From: Photobacterium iliopiscarium
Lineage (GTDB): Bacteria; Pseudomonadota; Gammaproteobacteria; Enterobacterales; Vibrionaceae
Direction: 5' to 3'
NCBI RefSeq assembly: GCF_003026395.1
Contig: NZ_PYOO01000001.1
Span: forward strand, 744,001 to 808,000
DNA: 64,000 nt
A model generated the notes under the pieces. The model worked only from the letters and a program-made list of their open reading frames with translations, made no database searches and was not told where the DNA came from. A program made the position numbers and the translations under genes. Numbering within the stretch: position 1 is the stretch's first letter; every line of letters begins with the position of its first letter. Positions 19,753 to 28,096 of this stretch are shown here, piece by piece.

Positions 19753-20874
19753 TCATTTATTTTCTTTAAGAAGTTCTTTAGCTCGATTGTTACCATTCTT
19801 TGCTGATTTTATTAACCAGTATTCAGCTTTCTCAATAGAAACATCGACGCCATCTCCATTAATGTAAATACTGGCTAAATTATACATTGCTCTATTATTC
19901 CCTTGTGAGGCTGAACGTTTATACCAATAAATAGCTTTATTAAAATCTTGCTCAATAAGGCTACCTTTATCGTATAATTTTGCCAATTCAAAACTTGCGG
20001 CTGGATATCCATTTTTATCTGCTGATTTGAGTTGTTCAATAGCAATCCCAATATTATTTTCGATAAGTGTTAAGTTTTCTATACTTAATGTTGCTAGATC
20101 AAATAAAGCTTTTGGATTATTCTCTTTAGCCGCAATGTTAAGATGTTTAAAACTTTTGGTTGTATCTACTTCTATATCATACAGTCCTCGGCGATAGATA
20201 TCACCTAATACTAAATGAGAATAAGGATGACCTTTTTGAGCTGATTGTTGTAATAAACGAATAGCTTGTGGCGTGTCTTTCTTTAACGCTAATAATGAAA
20301 TAGCCAATAAATAATTTGAATATTCATTATTGGTATTATCATTTTTACTTAAAATATCAATTACATCTTGATGTCTTTCTTGTATGAAATATAAATAACC
20401 TAATGAATAGGAAGATGGATCATGCTGATTTTTAACGTTAATTAATAAATTTGATTCTGCTGCTTTATAATCTGCACTACCGCCTCTACCATCAATAAGC
20501 ATTAATGCATAATAATAGCGAGCAAGAAGATGATCTTTATCCGCTGCTTTTTTATAGAGTTCACGTGCTTTCTTTTCTGATTTTGTGACGAGTTCCCCTT
20601 CTTCATATAATGCGGCTAAATAAATCATGGCATCAGGATCATCTTCAGCTATAAATTCTATTTTTTTTATTTCATTTCTCTTTTCTTGGTTAGATGTATC
20701 TGCATTTTCAATATTTAATATTGATTGAGATAATGGTGATAGTGTTTGTAGTGCATTATTTTTTGAAATAGAGGTTGGTTTATTTGATTCAGACTCATTT
20801 AATCGATTCGATTCATTGTTTTCTGTCGCACATCCGCAAAGTATTATTAAAGTTGATACGATCATTTTTTTCAT
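19753..20874 (-). CDS. Sel1-repeat lipoprotein (373 aa)
   Basis: The start has a GGAGA site and yields a lipoprotein signal with lipobox LCGC (Cys 15). A low-complexity Asn/Ser linker is followed by about seven Sel1/TPR-like repeats from residue 75 to the end, recognisable by phrases such as DPDAMIYLAALYEEGELV, AASFELAKLYDKGSLIEQD and NRAMYNLASIYINGDGVD. Sel1 repeats form alpha-helical solenoids that bind proteins, often in envelope stress, secretion or surface assembly. It is divergent from the next lipoprotein gene with a 62-base shared promoter region. The specific partner cannot be told from the sequence. Its position beside the DUF11 cluster makes a link possible but unproven. Confidence 0.85.
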   Translation of the reverse strand: MKKMIVSTLIILCGCATENNESNRLNESESNKPTSISKNNALQTLSPLSQSILNIENADTSNQEKRNEIKKIEFIAEDDPDAMIYLAALYEEGELVTKSEKKARELYKKAADKDHLLARYYYALMLIDGRGGSADYKAAESNLLINVKNQHDPSSYSLGYLYFIQERHQDVIDILSKNDNTNNEYSNYLLAISLLALKKDTPQAIRLLQQSAQKGHPYSHLVLGDIYRRGLYDIEVDTTKSFKHLNIAAKENNPKALFDLATLSIENLTLIENNIGIAIEQLKSADKNGYPAASFELAKLYDKGSLIEQDFNKAIYWYKRSASQGNNRAMYNLASIYINGDGVDVSIEKAEYWLIKSAKNGNNRAKELLKENK

Positions 20875-20936
20875 TATTGCTTTCTCCTATCCCTGTACTA
20901 TTGTTAATTTTAGAACATAACTTAAAGGGATGTATT

Positions 20937-21539
20937 ATGCGTTCAATCTTTATTTTTATATTAACAATGTTATTAACATCATGTGCTTCTAGTAATTTAA
21001 CGTCATCATGGGTAGATAGGAATTATTCAAATGTTCCAATAAAAAGTTCATTAGTGGTTGCGATGTCGGATAATTTACGTGTTAGACGAATATTTGAAGA
21101 TGATATGGTTAAAGAATTACAAAATAAGGGGGTTAATGCTATTTCAAGTTCTCAAATATACCCTAATAAATTACCATCAAAAGCGGATCTATCGAGTTAT
21201 ATTCAGAAAAATGGCACCCAAACCGTGTTTGTGGCTAAGTTAGTTAATATTGAAGATAAAAATATTCGTTACCCAGGTAATAATAATAGCTATGGTTATG
21301 GCGGCAGTATGTCTTTTCATAATTACTATAATAGTTCGTATAGTTATATTTATGACGACAGTTATACGGTTTCTTATGAATTTGTAAATGTTGAATTTAC
21401 CTTGTTTGACACTAAAAGCCATAAGCCTATCTGGTCAACATCATCAGAGTCTGTTGATCCCAATAATATGAACGATATTATTTCAGAATTGACACATATT
21501 CTAATTGAAAACTTACAAGAAAATGGGGTTGTAAGATAA
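20937..21539 (+). CDS. Uncharacterised lipoprotein (200 aa)
   Basis: The start at 20937 is chosen because AAAGGGA lies just upstream and a short lipoprotein signal with lipobox LTSC follows (Cys near 15). A longer open frame upstream overlaps the divergent gene and has no ribosome site. The mature part starts SSWVDRNYSNVP and contains a Gly/Tyr/Ser/Asn-rich segment in the middle (YGYGGSMSFHNYYNSS). The alternation of a conserved start and a C-terminal FDTKSHKPIWSTSSES strand resembles DUF4136-type lipoproteins, but I am not certain of the family. Membrane-anchored on the periplasmic side. Followed by a strong terminator. Function unknown. Confidence 0.75.
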   Translation: MRSIFIFILTMLLTSCASSNLTSSWVDRNYSNVPIKSSLVVAMSDNLRVRRIFEDDMVKELQNKGVNAISSSQIYPNKLPSKADLSSYIQKNGTQTVFVAKLVNIEDKNIRYPGNNNSYGYGGSMSFHNYYNSSYSYIYDDSYTVSYEFVNVEFTLFDTKSHKPIWSTSSESVDPNNMNDIISELTHILIENLQENGVVR

Positions 21540-21568
21540 CAACATAAGCATATTGTCTTTTTTTGTTT

Positions 21569-21598
21569 AAGCCTTACGGTAGCGTAGGGCTTTTTTTG
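21569..21598 (+). terminator. Rho-independent terminator after the lipoprotein gene
   Basis: AAGCCTTACG/CGTAGGGCTT with a 4-base loop, one mismatch, then seven T residues. It isolates the following selC-selA-selB unit. Confidence 0.85.
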
Positions 21599-21690
21599 TG
21601 CATAATGATAACGGAATTTAACTTTTGTATGATGAAATATTACGCATTTAAATGAATACCTTGTTGGGATAGTAATATTTGTACTACGAA

Positions 21691-21704
21691 TTGATATAAA
21701 TCAA
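21691..21704 (+). promoter_or_regulatory. Perfect FNR-type palindrome upstream of selC
   Basis: TTGATATAAATCAA is an exact match to the FNR consensus TTGAT-N4-ATCAA. Its centre lies about 48 bases before the first base of selC, with a -10-like TACATT/CATTAT at 21722-21729 at the distance expected for FNR class II activation. Anaerobic activation of selC and the following selAB is inferred. Confidence 0.65.
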
Positions 21705-21745
21705 ATAATAACCCTGATAGTTACATTATCATTCAAAAGAATTTC

Positions 21746-21837
21746 GGAATGAGATGAGGTCTGGTGGCCTTCTCGGTCTTCAAAACCGATGTGAGCTGTA
21801 TAAGCTTTGGTAGGTTCAATTCCTGCCTCTTCCGCCA
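21746..21837 (+). tRNA. selC: tRNA-Sec (anticodon UCA)
   Basis: The selenocysteine tRNA carries selenocysteine to UGA codons with SelB. It has the hallmarks of a bacterial tRNA-Sec: a 6-base-pair D stem with a 4-base loop (GAGGTC/TGGT/GGCCTT), anticodon loop CTTCAAA with UCA at 21780-21782, a long variable arm (GAGCT/AGCTT), T stem GTAGG/CCTGC and encoded CCA. The acceptor stem is odd: the 5' strand GGAATGAG has eight bases, but the 3' strand CTCTTCC has seven, leaving U5 bulged, so the usual 8+5 helix becomes 7+5 with a bulge. It is followed by selA 61 bases later. Client gene fdhF lies 12 kb downstream. Confidence 0.9.
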
Positions 21838-21898
21838 TTTTTCGCGCGTTTAAATGGTTCCTCTGACACTCATTACTTTTCCTGTTTAAGGTTAGGGT

Positions 21899-23347
21899 AT
21901 GAGTGCTGTTGTCTGCAATTCAGCCAAGGAACTTACCGTGACGACAATAACATCGCCAGATCTACCTTCTGCATCACTCGCTCCAACAATCAATTACCGT
22001 TTACCTCAAATTGAACAACTTCTTCAGCATTCAGATTTAGCTGATTATGTGCGCTTATTAAGTCGCCCTGTTGTGACGAATACACTCCGACAACTTTTTG
22101 CGTCTATTCGTCAGCATCCTGATTTTAAAACTCAAGGTGTTAATGATCTCGATATTATGGCGTTAGTGCTTGATAGTTGCCGTCAGTTATATCGTCGTCG
22201 TCAACAACGAGTAATCAATGCCACCGGTATAGCAGTACATACCAACCTTGGACGTTCTCCAATTAATGAACAAATTTGGGACAGCGTGAAAGCCGTTAAT
22301 ACAGGGTATAACAACCTTGAGCTGAAATTAAGTGATGGCAAGCGTGGTGATCGTAATGGTTTATTACCGACCTTGATTCAGAGCTGGATTGGCGCTGAAG
22401 ATTGTGTGGTTGTGAACAATAATGCAGCGTCAGTGTATTTAGTGTTACATGCGTTAGCGGCAGGTAAAGAAGTTATTGTCTCTCGCGGTGAGCAAGTTCA
22501 AATTGGCGGTGGTTTTCGTATCCCTGATATTTTAGCCCTTTCTGGGTGCAAACTTGTTGAAGTGGGGACAACCAATATCACCACCAGTGATGACTATATT
22601 AATGCGATCACTGAAAATACCGCGATGGTCTTAATGGTGCATCAGTCTAACTTTTCTATGCAGGGGTTTACTGAATCACCTGATATTCAGGATGTCGCTG
22701 AACGTTTACCTGAACATGTTTCATTGGTGATCGATCAAGGCTCTGGTTTATCGTCTGAACAATATGCGCAAAGTGAAGTGTCATTACCGCGCTATTTACA
22801 AATGGGTGTTGATTTAGTGTGTTTCTCTGGTGATAAAATCATTGGCGGACCGCAAGCGGGTATTATTGCTGGGTGTTCAAAACTTTGCCAGCAATTAGCC
22901 AAAAACCCGATGATGCGAACTTTCCGTTCGGGACGTATTGTTTTATCAATGCTTGAGCAGTTATTGGTTCAGAAGTTAAACCGTGATCCTGCGGCTTTTG
23001 GTGTCGCGCAACAGGCGCTAGATCGCGCTAAAGTGAGTCAATCATTAGCTCAACAATGGGCGCTACGCTGGAAATCTTATGCTCAAGCTGTTCCTCTGGT
23101 AATGCAAGTCGGTGGCGGTGCCATTCCTAGTGAAACTTATCCTTGCTATGGTCTTAAACTTACCTTACCGGGTAAAGCACAAGCACATTTAGATGCGCTA
23201 CGTGATTTGCCAATCCCTATTATTGGTTATGTTAATAGTAATCAGTTGCTATTAAATGTCGCAACCTTATTAGATAGCGATCATGCGGTCTTTATTGCCC
23301 AACTTGACGATTATATTCAATCTTATACCCATGTTGAGGCTAAATAA
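21899..23347 (+). CDS. selA: L-seryl-tRNA(Sec) selenium transferase
   Basis: SelA converts seryl-tRNA-Sec into selenocysteyl-tRNA-Sec using selenophosphate and PLP, as a cytoplasmic homodecamer. The 482-residue product is full length for the family. Visible features are the N-terminal tRNA-binding region, RVINATGIAVHTNLGRSP near residue 103 and the PLP lysine in SGDKIIGGPQAG (about Lys313). The ATG has AAGGTTAGGGT upstream. It lies 61 bases after selC and its stop codon overlaps the selB start by one base (TAATG), so selC, selA and selB look co-transcribed and selAB translationally coupled. selD, which makes selenophosphate, is not in the window. Confidence 0.97.
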   Translation: MSAVVCNSAKELTVTTITSPDLPSASLAPTINYRLPQIEQLLQHSDLADYVRLLSRPVVTNTLRQLFASIRQHPDFKTQGVNDLDIMALVLDSCRQLYRRRQQRVINATGIAVHTNLGRSPINEQIWDSVKAVNTGYNNLELKLSDGKRGDRNGLLPTLIQSWIGAEDCVVVNNNAASVYLVLHALAAGKEVIVSRGEQVQIGGGFRIPDILALSGCKLVEVGTTNITTSDDYINAITENTAMVLMVHQSNFSMQGFTESPDIQDVAERLPEHVSLVIDQGSGLSSEQYAQSEVSLPRYLQMGVDLVCFSGDKIIGGPQAGIIAGCSKLCQQLAKNPMMRTFRSGRIVLSMLEQLLVQKLNRDPAAFGVAQQALDRAKVSQSLAQQWALRWKSYAQAVPLVMQVGGGAIPSETYPCYGLKLTLPGKAQAHLDALRDLPIPIIGYVNSNQLLLNVATLLDSDHAVFIAQLDDYIQSYTHVEAK

Positions 23348-25188
23348 TGGCAGTAATATCGACACAATATCAAGCTGTAGTTGGTCTTGCTGGGCATGTT
23401 GACCATGGTAAAACAGCGTTGATTGAAGCGTTAACGGGCATGCTCACTGCGCGTCCTCATGAGCAGCAATTAGGCATGACTCAAGATTTAGGTTTTGCCC
23501 ATTTTCAAGATGATCATGGCAATACTATTGGCGTGGTTGATGTACCAGGACATGAACGTTATTTGCGTAATATGGTCGCGGGTGTGTGGCATTTAAATGT
23601 GTTGTTATTAGTGGTAGCGGCCGATGAAGGTTGGATGCCAATGACCACTTCACACCTTGATGTTGCGCATGCGATGGGGATTGAAGATATTGTCGTTTGT
23701 ATTAATAAACGCGATAAAGTCAATGCAGAGCAATTAGCTGAAATAGAAGACCAAGTGTTAGAACAAGTCATGGAACGTAGCGGGTTGTTACCTGAAATTG
23801 TGACTGTTTCTGCATTGAAAAAAGATAACATTGAAGCGCTGCGCCAACTTTTAATTGATACCGTACAGGTCAACATTGCACGTCATAAAGTTATCGCGCC
23901 AGCAAACAGTGATAATATTGCAGTGCTTGAGCCTGCGACAGATCCTCTGATGTATATTGATCGGGTGTTTGTTGTTAACGGAATTGGTACGGTGCTAACG
24001 GGCACACTTGCACAAGGGCAATTAGCGATTGGCGATAAAGTACGTTGTCACCCATCAAATCTTGTTGGAACAGTGCGATCAATTCAGGCTTATCACCAGC
24101 AATTAACTTCAGTTTCAGCAACATGCCGTGTCGCGGTGAATGTTAAAGGGGTTGGGCGTAAAGATATTGGCAGAGGACATTTGATCACTGGTATCAATCA
24201 ACCAATGACATTACGTGACCAATGTATCGTACGACTAACCAAAACCGCCACAAAATTAAAAGTAAAAAAGCAGCGTCAAGTAGAAGTGGCAATGGGTACT
24301 TGGCACGGCACGGCGCGTTTGAGCTACATTCCCAATACAGAGTTGGCGCGATTAGTATTTGAGAAGCCAATTCCATTATTATTTGGACAGCGATTGGCGA
24401 TGATCCAAAAAGGTGGCAGTGGTTTACAGCATGGCGCAGAAGTGGTGTGGACGGATTATATTTTTGGTTATCAAAAACGTCGCTTATACGACGTATTAGA
24501 TAATTTACCTCAGCAATTACAACCTGAGTCACAACGACAGATGTTGCTAGTGCTGCAAGGTTATTTTGAATGTCATGACGTTGATTTTAAACCAACGGAA
24601 CAACAAACCTTCATTGCACCATTTTGTTTTGATAACCAATGGTTAGCTGATATGTCGCAACAGCTTGAAACATTACTGAGTGCGGGTATCTCTATGGCTT
24701 CGGCGGAATTATGTAGTCGATTACGGATCAATGATGCTGTGATTGAGTTGGTTATGCAGCGTTTGAAGTTGCAACAGAAAGTGCATTTAAGTTACGGAAA
24801 ATGGTGTGTTGGGCAAGGGGATAATGAAGATGATCTACCTCAAGATGCGCTTGATATACTGCATCAAATTCGTCAGTTTGGCAAAGCAGGGCTTGAGCTA
24901 AATAAAGTCAAAATTGTAGGTGGTAAAAAGTGGTTGCGCCAATTAAGTCATCAAAAATACATTACCGCGCTTGATGAGAATATCTATTTTGATATGGGGG
25001 TCTATTTAGATCTTGTGAAAGCAGTGATTGCAGATCATCAACCCCATGATCGTATTACCATGACGGATATTAAAGATCGTACCGATCTCAGTCGTAAATA
25101 TTCTATTCCGCTAGCGAACCGCATGGAAAAAGATGGTTGGGTTAAACGTGATGATGATGAGCGCATTATTTTAAAAGCATGGCATTAA
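23347..25188 (+). CDS. selB: Selenocysteine-specific elongation factor SelB
   Basis: SelB binds GTP, selenocysteyl-tRNA and the SECIS hairpin of fdhF mRNA, bringing the tRNA to the ribosome at UGA. The 613-residue protein has GTPase motifs G1 GHVDHGKT (near residue 16), G3 DVPGHE (near 65) and G4 NKRD (near 119), then EF-Tu-like beta-barrel domains and a C-terminal half of winged-helix domains that recognise SECIS RNA. Length matches the enterobacterial protein. Overlaps selA by one base and is followed by a terminator. Its only client visible in this window is fdhF. Confidence 0.97.
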   Translation: MAVISTQYQAVVGLAGHVDHGKTALIEALTGMLTARPHEQQLGMTQDLGFAHFQDDHGNTIGVVDVPGHERYLRNMVAGVWHLNVLLLVVAADEGWMPMTTSHLDVAHAMGIEDIVVCINKRDKVNAEQLAEIEDQVLEQVMERSGLLPEIVTVSALKKDNIEALRQLLIDTVQVNIARHKVIAPANSDNIAVLEPATDPLMYIDRVFVVNGIGTVLTGTLAQGQLAIGDKVRCHPSNLVGTVRSIQAYHQQLTSVSATCRVAVNVKGVGRKDIGRGHLITGINQPMTLRDQCIVRLTKTATKLKVKKQRQVEVAMGTWHGTARLSYIPNTELARLVFEKPIPLLFGQRLAMIQKGGSGLQHGAEVVWTDYIFGYQKRRLYDVLDNLPQQLQPESQRQMLLVLQGYFECHDVDFKPTEQQTFIAPFCFDNQWLADMSQQLETLLSAGISMASAELCSRLRINDAVIELVMQRLKLQQKVHLSYGKWCVGQGDNEDDLPQDALDILHQIRQFGKAGLELNKVKIVGGKKWLRQLSHQKYITALDENIYFDMGVYLDLVKAVIADHQPHDRITMTDIKDRTDLSRKYSIPLANRMEKDGWVKRDDDERIILKAWH

Positions 25189-25260
25189 CAGATAACGGTA
25201 AATATAGGCTAGCAAGCAACATTGTTAATACCATGCAGCATCCTATTTAGAGTAGCAATA

Positions 25261-25303
25261 AAGGCCCTTTACTTATGTAAAATATAGGTAGAGGGCTTTT
25301 TTG
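25261..25303 (+). terminator. Rho-independent terminator after selB
   Basis: CCCTTTACTTAT pairs with ATAGGTAGAGGG with two G-T pairs, flanked by A and T runs, about 75 bases after the stop codon. Confidence 0.75.
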
Positions 25304-25347
25304 TATGTTACTTTTTCTAATATAAACATCGCACTTCAAGATGATGG

Positions 25348-25392
25348 TTCGACACTTAACTGTCGAAGTGTGTCGACATGCCCGTGTCGAAG
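25348..25392 (+). promoter_or_regulatory. TGTCGA motif cluster upstream of hyc (likely FhlA sites)
   Basis: A perfect dyad TTCGACA-N6-TGTCGAA (25348-25367) is followed by the palindrome TGTCGACA (25371-25378) and a further TGTCGAAG (25385-25392). The same motif is clustered before hydN. TGTCG-type sequences are known for FhlA upstream activating sites in enterobacteria; the exact consensus is from memory. Lies 110-155 bases upstream of a sigma-54 promoter, as expected for an enhancer. Confidence 0.7.
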
Positions 25393-25503
25393 CTACCGCC
25401 GACGGTACCACAATTAATATATTGTCATATCGAAAAGTATTTTTTTACTATTATTATTTATTAAGCTATTGATATAAATAGAATTATATTTAACATGCTT
25501 GTA

Positions 25504-25519
25504 TGGCATATTTCTTGCT
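25504..25519 (+). promoter_or_regulatory. Sigma-54 promoter of the hyc operon
   Basis: TGGCATATTTCTTGCT fits TGGCAY-N5-TTGCW with GG-N10-GC spacing. The predicted start is near 25530, 24 bases before the hycB ATG. Together with the TGTCGA cluster upstream it predicts FhlA/RpoN control. Confidence 0.85.
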
Positions 25520-25553
25520 TGAATAGTTTTTTTTGCGATTGACTAGGTAGACA

Positions 25554-26168
25554 ATGAAAAGCTTTGTAATTGCAGATCCTGAGAAGTGTATTGGTTGTGG
25601 CACCTGCATGGCAGCATGTTCGACAGTACATAAACAACAAGGACTGCAAAGCCATCCCCGCCTAACCGTGGTTAAACGAGATGATGCCACCGCGCCGGTG
25701 ATGTGTCGTCATTGTGAAGATGCACCTTGTGCCACAGTATGTCCAGTACAAGCGATCACCAAGCAACAAGATCGTGTCATGCTGAATGAAACGTTGTGTG
25801 TTGGTTGTACTTTATGTGCTGTTGCTTGTCCTTTTGGTGCAATCGCATTTGATGGTAGTCGACCTATTGCGATGGCAAATAGCTACGATACTTATATCCC
25901 TTCAACTATCCGTTCAAGTAACCCTTCAACTTCGATTCCAAGCATGTTTGGTCAAGATATTTTAGCTTGGGAGCCGGGAGTAAAGAGCATTGCGGTTAAA
26001 TGTGATTTGTGTGGTTTCCGTGAACAAGGACCTGCTTGTGCCGAAGTATGTCCAACTCAAGCGATTATCATGATTGATGAAGCAAGTATTGCGAAAACAC
26101 GTGATATTAAACGTGAGAGTGCGGCAGATAGTTCAGCATCAGCCAAAGGTGGAGCAGTAACACGATGA
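25554..26168 (+). CDS. hycB: Formate hydrogenlyase iron-sulfur subunit HycB
   Basis: HycB carries electrons from formate dehydrogenase H (FdhF) into the membrane-bound hydrogenase. The 204 residues contain four cysteine groups for [4Fe-4S] clusters: CIGCGTCMAAC near residue 12, CRHCEDAPCATVCP near 51, CVGCTLCAVACP near 83 and CDLCGFREQGPACAEVCP near 146. Length equals the enterobacterial HycB. It is the first gene of hycBCDEFGHI. A GACTAGGTAG region serves as the ribosome site, and the next gene starts within its stop codon (ATGA overlap). The repressor-like hycA gene that precedes hycB in Escherichia coli is absent here. Confidence 0.95.
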   Translation: MKSFVIADPEKCIGCGTCMAACSTVHKQQGLQSHPRLTVVKRDDATAPVMCRHCEDAPCATVCPVQAITKQQDRVMLNETLCVGCTLCAVACPFGAIAFDGSRPIAMANSYDTYIPSTIRSSNPSTSIPSMFGQDILAWEPGVKSIAVKCDLCGFREQGPACAEVCPTQAIIMIDEASIAKTRDIKRESAADSSASAKGGAVTR

Positions 26169-28096
26169 GCCCATTAGTTTTAGTTTGTTTTGCTTTAATT
26201 AGTTATGCCGTGGCTGCGATTTTATCGTATCAAGGGCGTAAACATGAGCAAGAAAGTTTACGCCTTGCTGGTGTGATCAGTGCGTTTGGTGGCCTATTTG
26301 GCATCATTGCTGGAGTCAGTACGATTGTTTCGGGTTTCGATACAGCGGATGCGACGGCGGCAATCGGTCATTGGTTTAGCATGGACATGTTATCAGCACT
26401 GATGGTGGTGGTTATCTCTGTCGTTACCATGGCAGCGTCTGTTTATTCGATTAACTACTTAGAAGAATACTATGGCAAAGGGGGTTGGAAGGTTAATATC
26501 CTGTTCAATATTTTTGCCGCAGCGATGACAGCTCTTGTAGTGTCAGCCAATGTAATGGTCTTTATTGTCTTTATGGAGATCATTTCACTGGCTTCTTGGT
26601 TAATTGTTACTAGTGATGGTAGTGCGAAAAGTAAAAAAGCCGGTTTGCAATATTTTATTGCTGATCATGCTGCCAGCTTTTTAGTTGTAGTGGCATTTAT
26701 GATTGTTGCCTCTCATGCTAATAGCTATCAATTTAGCGCTATCATGCATAACCCTGTTACTGGAACAACAGCATCATTGGTGTTCTTATTAGCCTTAGTT
26801 GGTTTTGGTATTAAAGCGGCTGGTATTGGTTTACATGGTTGGTTACCTAAAGCTTACCCCATTGCACCGTCATATTGCTCAACCTTAATTTCTTGTGTCA
26901 TGGTTAAGATCGGCATCTACGGTATTTTGAAGTTTGCGATTTTATTTCTTGGTGCAACCCAATTATGGTGGGGCTTCTTGGTGTTAATCTTTGGTGCAGT
27001 GTCTTCTGTGCTTGGCGTAATGTACGCACTAGCAGAACACGATATCAAACGATTATTGGCATACCATACTATTGAAAATATCGGCATCATTTTAATTGGT
27101 GTGGGTGTGAGTATGATTGGTATTGCTTCACATCATCCAGTATTAGCATTGCTTGGCCTTCTAGGTGGTCTATATCACTTATTAAACCACGCTGTGTTCA
27201 AAGGCCTGTTATGTTTAGGCTCTGGTTCAATTGTATTCCGTATGCATACCAAAGACATGGATGATATGGGCGGTTTGGCGAAAACAATGCCTAAAACAGC
27301 CGCGGCATTTTTGATTGGTACGTTAGCAATTTGTGCATTGCCACCATTAAATGGTTTTGTCTCAGAATGGTTTATTTACCAATCGCTATTTAGCATGGGT
27401 AAAGTTGGTACGGTTGCTAACTTAGTCTTTGGTCCATTTGGTATGGTAATGCTCGCCTTTACGGGTGCATTAGCATGTATGTGTTTTGTGAAGGTATACG
27501 GTATTTGTTTTACCGGTGCACCTAAAACAGAACGCGCTGCCAATACCCGTGAAGTGGGTCCTGCAATGATCACCGCCACAACATCATTGGCAATATTATG
27601 TATTGTGTTAGGTGTGTGTGCGCCATGGATTGCACCTTACTTCTCATCAATTGCTTCATCAATGTTAAATATGGCACCGTTAACGGTTGCTCATGGTTTA
27701 ACCGTTTACCCAGCAGTTGCTGATCAAGCGATCCTTTCAACACCTGTCATTGCCATTGCGCTGGCACTATTAACCTTAGTACCTGCGGCGTTACTTTACG
27801 CTTTCCGTCAACGTCGTCTTCCGCGTCGTCATCAAGGTGATCCTTGGGCTTGTGGTTACCAATACGAACAACGTATGACGGTTTCTGCTGCAAGTATTAC
27901 TCGTCCGATGCGTAATATGTTTGGTTTTATTTATAACAACCGCCAAGCATCATTGACTGAGCGTTTTGTACTACCTCATTTAAGTGAAGGTGGTGAAAAT
28001 CCAACACTAGATAGTCGTAAGGTGTGTCGCTTCTGCGTTATTGCGGTGGTGGTTGTGGTGTTGTTTGTTCCTCTCATTTCAGGAGTTAGTCTCTAA
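26165..28096 (+). CDS. hycC: Formate hydrogenlyase membrane subunit HycC
   Basis: HycC is the large membrane subunit related to NuoL/MrpD antiporter-like proteins of complex I. The 643-residue protein has about 14-16 hydrophobic segments and the conserved charged positions of the family in the middle membrane region, such as GIGLHGWLPKAYPIAP and LAYHTIENIGII, with HHPVLALLGLLGGLYHLLNHA carrying family histidines and a lysine in the next helix. Overlaps hycB by four bases and hycD by one. It anchors the soluble subunits to the cytoplasmic membrane and may couple hydrogen production to ion movement; that coupling is debated for this family. Confidence 0.95.
   Translation: MSPLVLVCFALISYAVAAILSYQGRKHEQESLRLAGVISAFGGLFGIIAGVSTIVSGFDTADATAAIGHWFSMDMLSALMVVVISVVTMAASVYSINYLEEYYGKGGWKVNILFNIFAAAMTALVVSANVMVFIVFMEIISLASWLIVTSDGSAKSKKAGLQYFIADHAASFLVVVAFMIVASHANSYQFSAIMHNPVTGTTASLVFLLALVGFGIKAAGIGLHGWLPKAYPIAPSYCSTLISCVMVKIGIYGILKFAILFLGATQLWWGFLVLIFGAVSSVLGVMYALAEHDIKRLLAYHTIENIGIILIGVGVSMIGIASHHPVLALLGLLGGLYHLLNHAVFKGLLCLGSGSIVFRMHTKDMDDMGGLAKTMPKTAAAFLIGTLAICALPPLNGFVSEWFIYQSLFSMGKVGTVANLVFGPFGMVMLAFTGALACMCFVKVYGICFTGAPKTERAANTREVGPAMITATTSLAILCIVLGVCAPWIAPYFSSIASSMLNMAPLTVAHGLTVYPAVADQAILSTPVIAIALALLTLVPAALLYAFRQRRLPRRHQGDPWACGYQYEQRMTVSAASITRPMRNMFGFIYNNRQASLTERFVLPHLSEGGENPTLDSRKVCRFCVIAVVVVVLFVPLISGVSL

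Noticed and set aside
20775..20936. N-terminal extension of the lipoprotein gene
   Set aside because: It overlaps the divergent Sel1 gene, has no ribosome site, and would bury the lipobox; the start at 20937 is better.
25466..25483. FNR-like site TTGATATAAATAG before hycB
   Set aside because: Only one half matches well; the other half is mutated, and the sigma-54 promoter with TGTCGA sites explains control better.
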